NCBI GenBank assembly: GCA_904502105.1
Contig: CAJGDF010000009.1
Location: 1-16,097 of the forward strand
Reading direction: 5' to 3'
DNA from: an uncultured Clostridia bacterium
GTDB lineage: Bacteria > Bacillota > Clostridia > Oscillospirales > UBA644
DNA length: 16,097 bases
The notes beneath the pieces are model-generated. The model did not search any database. It was given only the letters and a program-made list of their open reading frames with translations, and had not been told where the DNA came from. The first letter of the stretch is position 1. Each line of letters opens with the position of its first letter. The position numbers were made by a program, and so were the translations under genes. Of this stretch, positions 1-6,126 are shown piece after piece.

Positions 1-536
1 CCCATAACGATGCCGTCACCGTCAAATTCTTTAACAGTGATGCTCTTTGTTTCGCCGTTCTTGTCTGTTATAACGATCTCTGCCTTTGAGCCTGCCTCAA
101 CCTTGCTTTCAACAGCGGCGTAAATATCGCCGTATGCATGACGTGCAATGGTAATCGGCTTTTTCCATGTGGGAATATAGGGGTTGATTCCGTTAACAAG
201 AATGGGCGCGCGGAATACGGTACCGTCAAGAATTGCTCTGATAGTGCCGTTCGGGCTCTTCCACATCTTTTTGAGCTTGTATTCTTCAACTCTTGCCGCG
301 TTCGGAGTGATCGTTGCGCATTTAACGGCAACACCGTATTTTTTAGTCGCATTCGCAGAGTCGACAGTTACCTGGTCATTGGTTTTGTCTCTGTTTTCAA
401 GACCGAGATCGTAATATTCGGTCTTGAGATCTATGTAAGGACAGAGAAGCTCGTCTTTTGTTTTCTGCCAGATAATTCTGGTCATCTCGTCGCCGTCCAT
501 TTCGACGAGCGGCGTTTTCATCTGAATCTTATCCAT
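1..536 (-). CDS. icd: NADP-dependent isocitrate dehydrogenase, N-terminal part (cut by window edge)
   Basis: Oxidative decarboxylation of isocitrate to 2-oxoglutarate, making NADPH and the carbon skeleton for glutamate. The 178 visible residues match the eukaryote-type (homodimeric) subfamily: an [11 protein letters not shown] block at residues 13-23, then KSPNGTIR at 93-100 and LDGTVFR at 103-109, and RHAYGD at 132-137. The isocitrate-binding residues Ser94, Asn96, Arg100, Arg109 and Arg132 fall at the same numbers as in human IDH1. The start is ATG at 536 with an AAGGA ribosome binding site just upstream. The gene begins only 22 bp after the rhaA stop on the same strand, with no terminator between, so it is probably co-transcribed with rhaA. 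The C-terminal half lies outside the window. Confidence 0.95.
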   Translation of the reverse strand, partial: MDKIQMKTPLVEMDGDEMTRIIWQKTKDELLCPYIDLKTEYYDLGLENRDKTNDQVTVDSANATKKYGVAVKCATITPNAARVEEYKLKKMWKSPNGTIRAILDGTVFRAPILVNGINPYIPTWKKPITIARHAYGDIYAAVESKVEAGSKAEIVITDKNGETKSITVKEFDGDGIVM

Positions 537-558
537 GTTTGTTCCTTATCAATATATA

Positions 559-1809
559 TTATCTTGCGGAGAGAACGTCTTTTTCGTATTTTTTAACTTC
601 GCCCAACCATTCTTCGCCTGCACATACACCGGACTGTTCGCAGAATTCTGCCCAAACGTCGCCGAGCGGATAGTATTTGTATTCTTCGGTAAGAACGAGA
701 CGTGCGGTGGTGTCGCCTTCAAGTTCAGCCTTCTTGAGAGCTGCGGTCGGTTCGAGAAGAGCTGCGAGAAGCGCCTTCTGTGTGCTTCTGATACCGAGAA
801 CCCATGCAGCAATTCTGTTGATGCTTGCATCAAAATAGTCAAGTGCGATGTTAACTCTGCCGAGAAGGTCGTTTCTTACGATCTCCTGTGCGGTCGCGCG
901 AAGCTCATCGTCAAAAATAACAACGTGGTCACTGTCCCAACGTACAGGACGGGATACGTGAAGAAGAAGCTCGTCGCTGAAAAGAGCCATTGCAGAGATC
1001 TTGTTGGAGATAACTTCGGTCGGATGGAAATGACCTGTGTCGAGAGTTACCATAACTTCGGGATGCTTGCCTGCGTAACCCATGAAGAATTCGTGAGAAC
1101 CAACAACGTAGCTTTCGCTGCCGATACCGAAAAGCTTGCTTTCAACAGAGTCTTTGTTGTATTTTGCATCAACGGGAACGGAGAAGATCTTGTCGAGAGA
1201 TTCTGCCATTCTTGCTCTGGGTGCCATTCTGTCGATGGGTGCTTCCTTGCAGCCGTCGCACATCCAGAAGTTGGTGTTACATCTCTGACCGAGCTCTTTA
1301 CCGAAATATTCTGCGATCTTTCTGGAACGGATACCGTGTTCGATCCAGAATTCACGGATGAAGCTGTCGGGTGAAGAAATCGTCCAGCCGTCAGCAGCAT
1401 ATTTATGGCTGAAATAAGAGGGGTTGAAGTCGAGACCGAGACCGTTCTTCTTTGCAAAGTCTACCCAGCCTGCAAAATGAGCGGGCTCAATTTCGTTTCT
1501 GTCAACAAATTTGCCGCCGTTGTCAAGGTACATTGCGTGAAGGTTGAGCTTGTGCTTCTGAGGAATGAGAGAGAACGCTTTTTCTATATCCATCTGGAGC
1601 TCAGCAATATTTCTTGCTTTGCCGGGATAGTTGCCTGTTGTCTGAATACCGCCGCCGGAAAGAGAGCTTCCTACTGTTTCGTATCCGCCAACGTCATCAC
1701 CCTGCCAGCAATGAAGAGAGATCTTAATATCCTTGAGCTTTGCTATCGCTGCATCGGTATCAACGCCGATTGCCGCATATTTTTCTTTTGCGATCTGATA
1801 ATTGTTCAT
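559..1809 (-). CDS. rhaA: L-rhamnose isomerase
   Basis: Converts L-rhamnose to L-rhamnulose, the first step of rhamnose catabolism, in the cytoplasm. The 416-aa product is close to the 419 aa of E. coli RhaA. Visible family blocks are SLHCWQGDDVGGYE (31-44), QTTGNYPGKARN (56-67), LFGIGSESYVVGSHEFFMGYA (within 226-246), LDTGHFHPTE (256-265), HVSRPVRWDSDHV (284-296) and LDYFDAS (323-329). D257, H260, H284, D292, D294 and D324 are the likely metal/catalytic set by resemblance to the family. An upstream in-frame extension is possible, but the ATG at 1809 has an excellent CGGAGGAAAT ribosome binding site and begins at the conserved N terminus. No rhaB, rhaD, transporter or regulator is beside it; the next gene downstream is icd. 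Confidence 0.97.
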   Translation of the reverse strand: MNNYQIAKEKYAAIGVDTDAAIAKLKDIKISLHCWQGDDVGGYETVGSSLSGGGIQTTGNYPGKARNIAELQMDIEKAFSLIPQKHKLNLHAMYLDNGGKFVDRNEIEPAHFAGWVDFAKKNGLGLDFNPSYFSHKYAADGWTISSPDSFIREFWIEHGIRSRKIAEYFGKELGQRCNTNFWMCDGCKEAPIDRMAPRARMAESLDKIFSVPVDAKYNKDSVESKLFGIGSESYVVGSHEFFMGYAGKHPEVMVTLDTGHFHPTEVISNKISAMALFSDELLLHVSRPVRWDSDHVVIFDDELRATAQEIVRNDLLGRVNIALDYFDASINRIAAWVLGIRSTQKALLAALLEPTAALKKAELEGDTTARLVLTEEYKYYPLGDVWAEFCEQSGVCAGEEWLGEVKKYEKDVLSAR

Positions 1810-1825
1810 GATTTCCTCCGTTGTA

Positions 1826-1854
1826 TTGAATGAAAATTTTTTTTCTGATAATAA
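1826..1854 (+). promoter_or_regulatory. Possible sigma-A promoter for the YtxH-like gene
   Basis: TTGAAT at 1826-1831 and TAATAA at 1849-1854 are separated by 17 bp, just upstream of the small plus-strand gene. The match to consensus is only moderate, and the 68-bp gap between divergent genes also has to hold the rhaA promoter, for which no clear candidate was seen. Confidence 0.3.
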
Positions 1855-1877
1855 TAACCCGCAAAGGAGTTGATTTA

Positions 1878-2045
1878 ATGCTGTTTTACAAAAACCGTTC
1901 TTCCTTCGGAAAAGGGCTCGCCGTCGGTATGGTCGCAGGTGCCGTCGTCGGTGCTTCCGCAATGATCCTGTGCGATGAGGACAGAATGCGATGCGTTCGT
2001 AAATTTGCCAAAAACGGCTGGCGTTCCGTTTCAAGAAAGTTCTGA
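1878..2045 (+). CDS. Small YtxH-like membrane-anchored protein, 55 aa
   Basis: A 55-residue protein with a short polar/basic N terminus (FYKNRSSFGKG), one glycine/alanine-rich hydrophobic segment at about residues 12-31 (LAVGMVAGAVVGASAMIL), and a basic tail rich in Arg and Lys. This is the architecture of YtxH/gas-vesicle-like small envelope proteins of Firmicutes, whose role is poorly defined; some are stress-linked. The ATG at 1878 is preceded by AAAGGAG at good spacing, which favours it over an in-frame ATG 48 bp upstream that would add hydrophobic residues without a ribosome binding site. It is divergent from rhaA. The family name rests on layout only, so the function is open. Confidence 0.75.
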   Translation: MLFYKNRSSFGKGLAVGMVAGAVVGASAMILCDEDRMRCVRKFAKNGWRSVSRKF

Positions 2046-2051
2046 TCTTTC

Positions 2052-2079
2052 AGGCTTGTTTTCTTATCTGAACAAGCCT
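2052..2079 (+). other. Hairpin after the YtxH-like gene, possible weak terminator
   Basis: AGGCTTGTT (2052-2060) and AACAAGCCT (2071-2079) form a perfect 9-bp stem with a 10-nt loop, 6 bp after the stop codon. No T tract follows on either strand, so it is at best a weak or factor-assisted terminator, or an mRNA 3'-end stabiliser. Confidence 0.5.
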
Positions 2080-2143
2080 ACATACCTATTATATATTGTA
2101 GCAAAATATGATTAAAAAGTCAAGGGAATATTTGCAATAAACC

Positions 2144-2172
2144 TTGACAATATTTTTTTATTATGTTATAAT
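2144..2172 (+). promoter_or_regulatory. Consensus sigma-A promoter for the 101-aa gene
   Basis: TTGACA at 2144-2149 and TATAAT at 2167-2172 with exactly 17 bp between: a perfect match to the housekeeping consensus. The expected start site is near 2179, giving a leader of about 20 nt that ends in AGAAAGGGG and the ATG at 2201. The -35 box lies inside the right arm of a 7-bp inverted repeat (GTCAAGG 2119-2125, CCTTGAC 2142-2148). Confidence 0.85.
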
Positions 2173-2200
2173 AATTGTATTTCAAGAAAGGGGAACTGTT

Positions 2201-2506
2201 ATGGCAGGTAAAAAAACAGAATTTCTGACTTTCAAGGGAAAACCTCTCGTTCGCATGGGCAACATGATCTATTACGGAAACCCCGGTGATAAATACGTAA
2301 CCATGCTTCAGATCCTTTCCACGGAGGATCTCGGCGGCTTTGGTCTCTCTCGCAAAGTCTCGGTCCAACTTCAGTTGACGGACCCCGAAGTAAAAGCCGT
2401 TGACCGTATTGTTAAACGCGCAGACAAAACAGGTCTGTATCAGGCAATGGTTATTGCAGATATTTGGCTTGAACGCGCTCTTTCCGGCGACGCAAACCTC
2501 GACTAA
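2201..2506 (+). CDS. Conserved-looking hypothetical protein, 101 aa
   Basis: I do not recognise this protein. It is small, soluble and without signal peptide or membrane segment. The N-terminal half (residues 7-40) looks beta-rich, with FLTFKGKPLVR and MIYYGNPGDKYVTML; the C-terminal half (61-95) looks helical and charged (DPEVKAVDRIVKRADKTGLYQAM, then IADIWLERAL). The ATG at 2201 follows AGAAAGGGG; an upstream in-frame ATG at 2144 lies within the promoter itself and is rejected. It is apparently monocistronic, with a perfect housekeeping promoter and a very short leader, which suggests steady and fairly high expression. The codons are well adapted. Its neighbours give no clue to function. 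Confidence 0.85.
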   Translation: MAGKKTEFLTFKGKPLVRMGNMIYYGNPGDKYVTMLQILSTEDLGGFGLSRKVSVQLQLTDPEVKAVDRIVKRADKTGLYQAMVIADIWLERALSGDANLD

Positions 2507-2593
2507 TGCCTTTTTTGTCGCAAAATCAGGCACATTACAAAATACGTTCTTCTGTAAAGAGAAAATTTGGTTATTTTGACTAACAAAAAACTC

Positions 2594-2622
2594 TTGACAA
2601 ATTTGTGTCTATATAGTAGAAT
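2594..2622 (+). promoter_or_regulatory. Strong sigma-A promoter (P1) for the 454-aa lipoprotein
   Basis: TTGACA at 2594-2599 and TAGAAT at 2617-2622, spacing 17 bp. The predicted start near 2629 gives an 86-nt leader before the lipoprotein ATG. Confidence 0.8.
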
Positions 2623-2666
2623 GTAAGTATACCAAATCAGTTTTATTAAAGAATATGTAATCTTTC

Positions 2667-2695
2667 TTGACAAAGAAGAATTAGCATATTAAAAT
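2667..2695 (+). promoter_or_regulatory. Second promoter-like sequence (P2) for the 454-aa lipoprotein
   Basis: TTGACA at 2667-2672 and TAAAAT at 2690-2695, spacing 17 bp, lie 73 bp downstream of P1. A transcript from here would start near 2702, inside the AAAGGA ribosome binding site, so P2 may be chance or may give a poorly translated RNA. Confidence 0.4.
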
Positions 2696-2714
2696 TAGAA
2701 AGGATGAATATGGT

Positions 2715-4079
2715 ATGAAAAAATTCATTTCGATTATGCTGGTCCTCATTCTTGCGATGAGCCTTCTTGCCGGTTGTGGCGGAGACGCTGGCGGTGTCAA
2801 GAATAACGGCATAAAGAGTAACGATCTTAAGGATAGCTCCGAAGCTCAGCAGCGCTGGCTCAGACTTCCCGACAGCTCTTCCAACACATGCAGACTTGTT
2901 ATCAACCCCGACGAATACCAGGGCGGTAATGCTGGTAACTACAACAGACTCCCTCTTAACCTCGGTCTTCTCGACGACTCTGCAGCTGTAACCAAATCCC
3001 TCAACGACCTTATCTTCATCGTTGAAAGCAATGCTGCTAACGGCGTTGGCGGCACTGACGTATTCGTTCCTGTTTACGATCAGGAAGCTGAAGATGTTAA
3101 CACCCGTTATACCGTTAAGAAAATGACTTGCGATATCGACGGTACTAAAGTTTCTGCTATCATTCCCGACGGCGACGAAACCTCCACTCAGAACATTACC
3201 ATGAGATCCAAAGTTGAAGTTGACTTCAGCGTTGACCTCGTTGCTGTTGTTGATATCGTTTCCAGCTCCGGTGTTAAATGGAAAGTTACCGGCGCTTCTC
3301 AGAAGCCCACTTACTCCATCCTCGCTCAGAACGACACCGATGCTACCGGTCACTTCGCATTTAACCTTACTGAGATCCTTTCTCAGCAGCTTAAAGAAGA
3401 TGATGACACCACTAACATGACTCTTAACTGCACCCTTTCTGTTATCGGCGCAGGTTCTCCCCTCGTATTCCAGGATTACAAGATCGTAGCTATCGAAAAA
3501 GGCTTCCACTATGCTGACACCGATGCTGCTACCACTTGGTATCCCTACGGTATCGTTTCTACCCTTACTTACCCCAACGGCACTGCTGCTGAAGTTATGG
3601 ACTACTTCGCTGACTACAGCACCGTTGCAAGAAGAATCACCTTCACTAAAGACGGTTCCTTCTACCTTGCTGGTAAAGTATACGGCACCCTTACTTATGA
3701 TGAAAAACAGAACCTTATGATCGTTGAAGGTAACGGTTTCAACTACGTTGTATCTCCCAAGAGAAAACAGTATGTAACCTTCTACAACAGCGAAGCTGAT
3801 ATGCTCAGCCGTGTAAACGGCACCACCGAACCCACTGCTGATACTCAGTACTGGACCGTTGGTTGCGGCAGACTCGAAGTTGACTCTGATCTTTATGTAT
3901 CTGTAGCTCTCGATGCTAACAAATCCGTTGAAGAACTTTGCGAAGAAGCTAAAGCAGCTGTAGGCGCTGGTAACACCGCTAAGAGAATCGAAACCAATAT
4001 CGAATATTGGGATGCTTATCTCGCAGCTATTACCATCCCCTCTGACCTCATTCTCGCTTCTGCACCCGAAGTAGAATAA
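2715..4079 (+). CDS. Abundant-looking secreted lipoprotein, 454 aa, function unknown
   Basis: A lipoprotein signal peptide is clear: MKK, a hydrophobic stretch at 4-17, and lipobox LAGC with the lipidated Cys at 21, so it is exported and anchored to the membrane outer face. The mature protein is acidic and mostly beta-strand-like, with no repeats or membrane segments. The last 60 residues turn helical: VEELCEEAKAA at about 406-416, then an IEYWDAYLAAITIPSDL segment. That segment recalls the linker that precedes the catalytic barrel in some (alpha/alpha)6 glycosidases, but no barrel follows; this is a weak by-eye likeness. Codons are strongly biased: 12 of 13 Phe are TTC and Leu is almost all CTT/CTC. 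Two promoter-like sequences, its own terminator and the codon bias point to high expression as a single gene. Solute-binding protein is an alternative, but no transporter genes adjoin it. Confidence 0.9.
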   Translation: MKKFISIMLVLILAMSLLAGCGGDAGGVKNNGIKSNDLKDSSEAQQRWLRLPDSSSNTCRLVINPDEYQGGNAGNYNRLPLNLGLLDDSAAVTKSLNDLIFIVESNAANGVGGTDVFVPVYDQEAEDVNTRYTVKKMTCDIDGTKVSAIIPDGDETSTQNITMRSKVEVDFSVDLVAVVDIVSSSGVKWKVTGASQKPTYSILAQNDTDATGHFAFNLTEILSQQLKEDDDTTNMTLNCTLSVIGAGSPLVFQDYKIVAIEKGFHYADTDAATTWYPYGIVSTLTYPNGTAAEVMDYFADYSTVARRITFTKDGSFYLAGKVYGTLTYDEKQNLMIVEGNGFNYVVSPKRKQYVTFYNSEADMLSRVNGTTEPTADTQYWTVGCGRLEVDSDLYVSVALDANKSVEELCEEAKAAVGAGNTAKRIETNIEYWDAYLAAITIPSDLILASAPEVE

Positions 4080-4122
4080 TCCTGACGGATATTTGATTCA
4101 GATTAATATTTGAATAACCACA

Positions 4123-4159
4123 GGGAGGATATGGTTTTCCGTATCCTCCCCGTTTTTTT
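4123..4159 (+). terminator. Strong intrinsic terminator of the 454-aa lipoprotein gene
   Basis: GGGAGGATA (4123-4131) pairs with TATCCTCCC (4142-4150), extended by a T-G wobble and GG/CC around a TTTT loop, giving a 12-bp GC-rich stem. Seven T residues follow at 4153-4159. It sits 44 bp after the stop codon. Confidence 0.92.
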
Positions 4160-4263
4160 AATGTTTTACACGTAATTCACGGAACATTTTCGATATTAAA
4201 CAGTCAAATGTATTATGATAGAAAATGCTTTTGAGATTTGATTGATTATTTAAAGGTGTTACG

Positions 4264-4695
4264 ATGAAAAAAATACTTTTAATTCCTTTTTTTATTTTAT
4301 TATTAACATTCGGTCTTTCCCTTTCGGGCTGCTCTTCTGAAAATGATGCTTCTGTTATCCCCGCTTCCGAACTTTCAAAGCTTCCCGAAAACTTTCCGCT
4401 CGAACACTGCCCTCTTTTCTTTACCGAAGAGATCGTTTCTGTAACAAACAAAGGTTCAGATTCTTATTTTTCCTACGAGATAGTTTTTAACTCAGGCGCA
4501 GAATACCAAACACTTGTTGATTTATATTCCGAACGTTTTCCTTCTGCAATCGAAAAAGATTTCGGCATCGCATATAATCTTCTTTCCGTTCCAGCTTCCG
4601 GCAGCGGCTATATGTGCAATTTTAACATATACTCCGATCTGACAAAAGGCGAAAAGGGCATATGCACCATCGTTGTAACGGTTAGTGAATATTGA
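4264..4695 (+). CDS. Small secreted lipoprotein, 143 aa, function unknown
   Basis: A signal peptide with lipobox LSGC (Cys at 23) follows MKK and a long hydrophobic core, so the product is a membrane-anchored extracytoplasmic lipoprotein. The mature part is about 120 residues, with an SYEIVFNSGAEYQTLVDLY stretch at about 70-88 and a beta-rich C terminus ending in CTIVVTVSEY. The YQTLVDLYSERFP part resembles small Firmicutes lipoproteins in which a helix follows a strand, but I cannot assign a family. Ribosome binding site AAAGGTG precedes the ATG. It sits between two terminators, so it is probably a single-gene unit; no convincing promoter was found in the 100 bp upstream. Its codons are ordinary (8 of 11 Phe are TTT), unlike the preceding lipoprotein gene. 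Confidence 0.88.
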   Translation: MKKILLIPFFILLLTFGLSLSGCSSENDASVIPASELSKLPENFPLEHCPLFFTEEIVSVTNKGSDSYFSYEIVFNSGAEYQTLVDLYSERFPSAIEKDFGIAYNLLSVPASGSGYMCNFNIYSDLTKGEKGICTIVVTVSEY

Positions 4696-4713
4696 AAATA
4701 ATTTATAGAATAA

Positions 4714-4758
4714 GACCTCTGTTTCAGGGTAAATTAATCCCGAAACGGAGGTCTTTTT
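4714..4758 (+). terminator. Terminator hairpin that also holds the CBS gene's ribosome binding site
   Basis: GACCTCTGTTTC (4714-4725) pairs with GAAACGGAGGTC (4742-4753), a 12-bp stem with one T-G wobble. The 16-nt loop may close further by GGG/CCC pairing. TTTTT follows at 4754-4758 and the CBS-protein ATG begins at the very next base. The 3' arm contains CGGAGG, the only good ribosome binding site for that ATG, so the same hairpin can end the upstream transcript and mask downstream translation. Confidence 0.85.
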
Positions 4759-5178
4759 ATGAAAATACGCGAAATTATGACTAAAAATGTTTGCTGCGCA
4801 TCGGAATATGACACGCTCAAAGCGGTTGCCTCTTATATGAAGCATAATAATACCGGCTTTATCCCCGTAAATAACTCAGAGGGAAATCTTTCGGGCATAA
4901 TAACTGACAGGGATATCGTTATCCGCGCAATCGCAGAAAATCCTGATATCAATTCACTTCATGCTTCGGACATCATGAGCAGAGATATCGTCACTCTGTC
5001 ACCCGATCATTCTCCCATAGAGGCTTCGCGCCTTATGTCGAGAGCTAAAGTCCGAAGATTACCCGTGACCGAAAAGAATAAGGTGGTCGGTGTTATTTCT
5101 CTCGGCGACCTGTCAAGATCCGAGAATTTCTTTTCAGAAACAGCTTCGGCCCTTTGCGATATTTGCGAAAATAATTAG
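4759..5178 (+). CDS. Tandem CBS-domain protein, 139 aa
   Basis: Two CBS domains fill the protein: about residues 1-58 (ending GIITDRDIVIRAI) and about 68-121 (DIMSRDIVTLSP to GVISLGDLSR). Such stand-alone CBS pairs form a Bateman module that binds adenosyl ligands (AMP, ATP, SAM, or cyclic dinucleotides in some families) and acts as a cytoplasmic sensor; B. subtilis YlbB and YhcV and mycobacterial Hrp1 are of this type. The short C-terminal tail has two Cys residues (CDIC). No enzyme or channel domain is attached, so the partner is unknown. The ATG follows CGGAGG at 7 nt, but that site lies in the 3' arm of a terminator-like hairpin. The 3' end overlaps convergent pdaA by 4 bp. Confidence 0.95.
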   Translation: MKIREIMTKNVCCASEYDTLKAVASYMKHNNTGFIPVNNSEGNLSGIITDRDIVIRAIAENPDINSLHASDIMSRDIVTLSPDHSPIEASRLMSRAKVRRLPVTEKNKVVGVISLGDLSRSENFFSETASALCDICENN

Positions 5179-6011
5179 CTTTTACTCTCCGTAAATTCAT
5201 AGAGCGTGCCGAAAACGTACCCTTGCTCTTTCCAATCAGTCAGAAGCTCGTCAAGAATTTCCGCATTTGTCTGAGATGTCGAATGTAAAAGCACGATCGC
5301 ACCGTTATGTATCCTCGAATTTAATTTTTCAAGCGCATATTCCCTTGACGGCTGATTAGATGTGTCCCAATCCGCATATGCAAGCGACCAAAAAATCGTC
5401 GTATAGCCTAACCGGTTTGCAAATTCAAGGTTAACTTCGCTGAATTTACCCTGCGGCGGTCGGTAAAACTTCGGCATCTCTTTCCCTGTCAGCTCCTCAA
5501 ATATGCGTTCGAGCCCTTTTATTTCTTCCGTAAAGCTTTCGATTGTTGAAATTTTACTCATATCGGGGTGTGTGGCAGTATGATTTGCAACGATATGCCC
5601 TTCTTCAACCATTCGTTTAACAAGCTCCGGACAACTTTTTATATAATGCGAAACAAGAAAAAATGTCGCTTTGATATTATGCTTTTTTAACGTGTCCAAT
5701 ATCTTTTCTGTCTGTCCGTTTTCATATCCTGCATCAAATGTAAGATAAATTGTCTTTTCTTCCGTGTTTCCGATAAAGTATGCATTGTTTTTCTTTAATT
5801 CTTCTGCTGAAACGTTCCCTCGCGGCGGCGTGTTCTTCGCTCCGAATGAAAGTCCCCAATCTACCGTTTGGCTTGATGCGGGCGCGGAGATCCGATAGGA
5901 TGTTAAAACACCGTGAATAAGCAGCGATGCCGCAACACAAAAAATAGAAAGAAATACCCAGTTGTTTTTCATCAGTTCTTTCAGACGTGACATATTCGTT
6001 CTCGCTTTCAT
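5175..6011 (-). CDS. pdaA: Polysaccharide deacetylase, PdaA-like (spore cortex muramic-delta-lactam synthesis)
   Basis: A NodB-fold deacetylase. In B. subtilis, PdaA removes the N-acetyl group from muramic acid, giving the delta-lactam of spore cortex that germination enzymes recognise. Visible here: a basic N terminus and one membrane anchor at about residues 18-36; KTIYLTFDAGYENG at 86-99 with Asp93; NHTATHPD at 143-150 with the metal-type histidines 144 and 148; FYRPPQG at 182-188; FWSLAYADW at 207-215; LLHSTSQTNAE at 241-251 with His243. These blocks, especially GYENG and the DW and NAE segments, match PdaA better than other deacetylases. Motif 1 is TFDAG where B. subtilis PdaA has TFDNG and most NodB proteins TFDDG. 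The start could be residue 7 (ATG at 5993) instead; neither start has a strong ribosome binding site. Confidence 0.92.
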   Translation of the reverse strand: MKARTNMSRLKELMKNNWVFLSIFCVAASLLIHGVLTSYRISAPASSQTVDWGLSFGAKNTPPRGNVSAEELKKNNAYFIGNTEEKTIYLTFDAGYENGQTEKILDTLKKHNIKATFFLVSHYIKSCPELVKRMVEEGHIVANHTATHPDMSKISTIESFTEEIKGLERIFEELTGKEMPKFYRPPQGKFSEVNLEFANRLGYTTIFWSLAYADWDTSNQPSREYALEKLNSRIHNGAIVLLHSTSQTNAEILDELLTDWKEQGYVFGTLYEFTESKS

Positions 6012-6044
6012 ATGTTATATTACAGTTTATTCGCCTTTTTGTAT

Positions 6045-6073
6045 AATATTCGCAAATGCCAAATGCGAATATT
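6045..6073. promoter_or_regulatory. Perfect 10-bp palindrome between pdaA and the symporter, possible operator
   Basis: AATATTCGCA (6045-6054) and TGCGAATATT (6064-6073) are exact inverted copies around a 9-nt spacer. A further GCGAATA half-site is present on the minus strand near 6028-6034. It lies 34 bp before the pdaA start and 15 bp upstream of the symporter -35 box. There is no T tract, so a protein-binding site is more likely than a terminator. Confidence 0.5.
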
Positions 6074-6088
6074 TGTTTATTATGTCTG

Positions 6089-6117
6089 TTTACATTTATC
6101 GGTAACTGTGGTATAAT
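6089..6117 (+). promoter_or_regulatory. Sigma-A promoter of the symporter gene
   Basis: TTTACA at 6089-6094 and TATAAT at 6112-6117, spacing 17 bp. The expected start near 6124 falls right before the structured leader, leaving a 5' untranslated region of about 115 nt. Confidence 0.85.
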
Positions 6118-6126
6118 ATATTATTA

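Noticed and set aside
535..1374. Long open frame of 279 codons on the plus strand
   Set aside because: It is fully antisense to rhaA, a clear conserved enzyme; no ribosome binding site or recognisable protein motif. It is a codon-bias shadow.
2510..2534. TGCC...GGCA pairing after the 101-aa gene as a terminator
   Set aside because: Only four to five pairs with a T-rich 5' side and no T tract following on the plus strand; too weak to call.
2646..3509. Open frame of 287 codons on the minus strand
   Set aside because: Antisense to the 454-aa lipoprotein, whose strong codon bias leaves the opposite strand free of stops. No start signals.
4191..4219. Promoter for the 143-aa lipoprotein (TATGAT at 4214-4219)
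   Set aside because: The -10 is acceptable but nothing resembling a -35 box lies 16-18 bp upstream.
6012..6060. SigG-type promoter for pdaA
   Set aside because: GAATA boxes are present on the minus strand, but no CATnnTA-like -10 occurs at 17-18 bp spacing.
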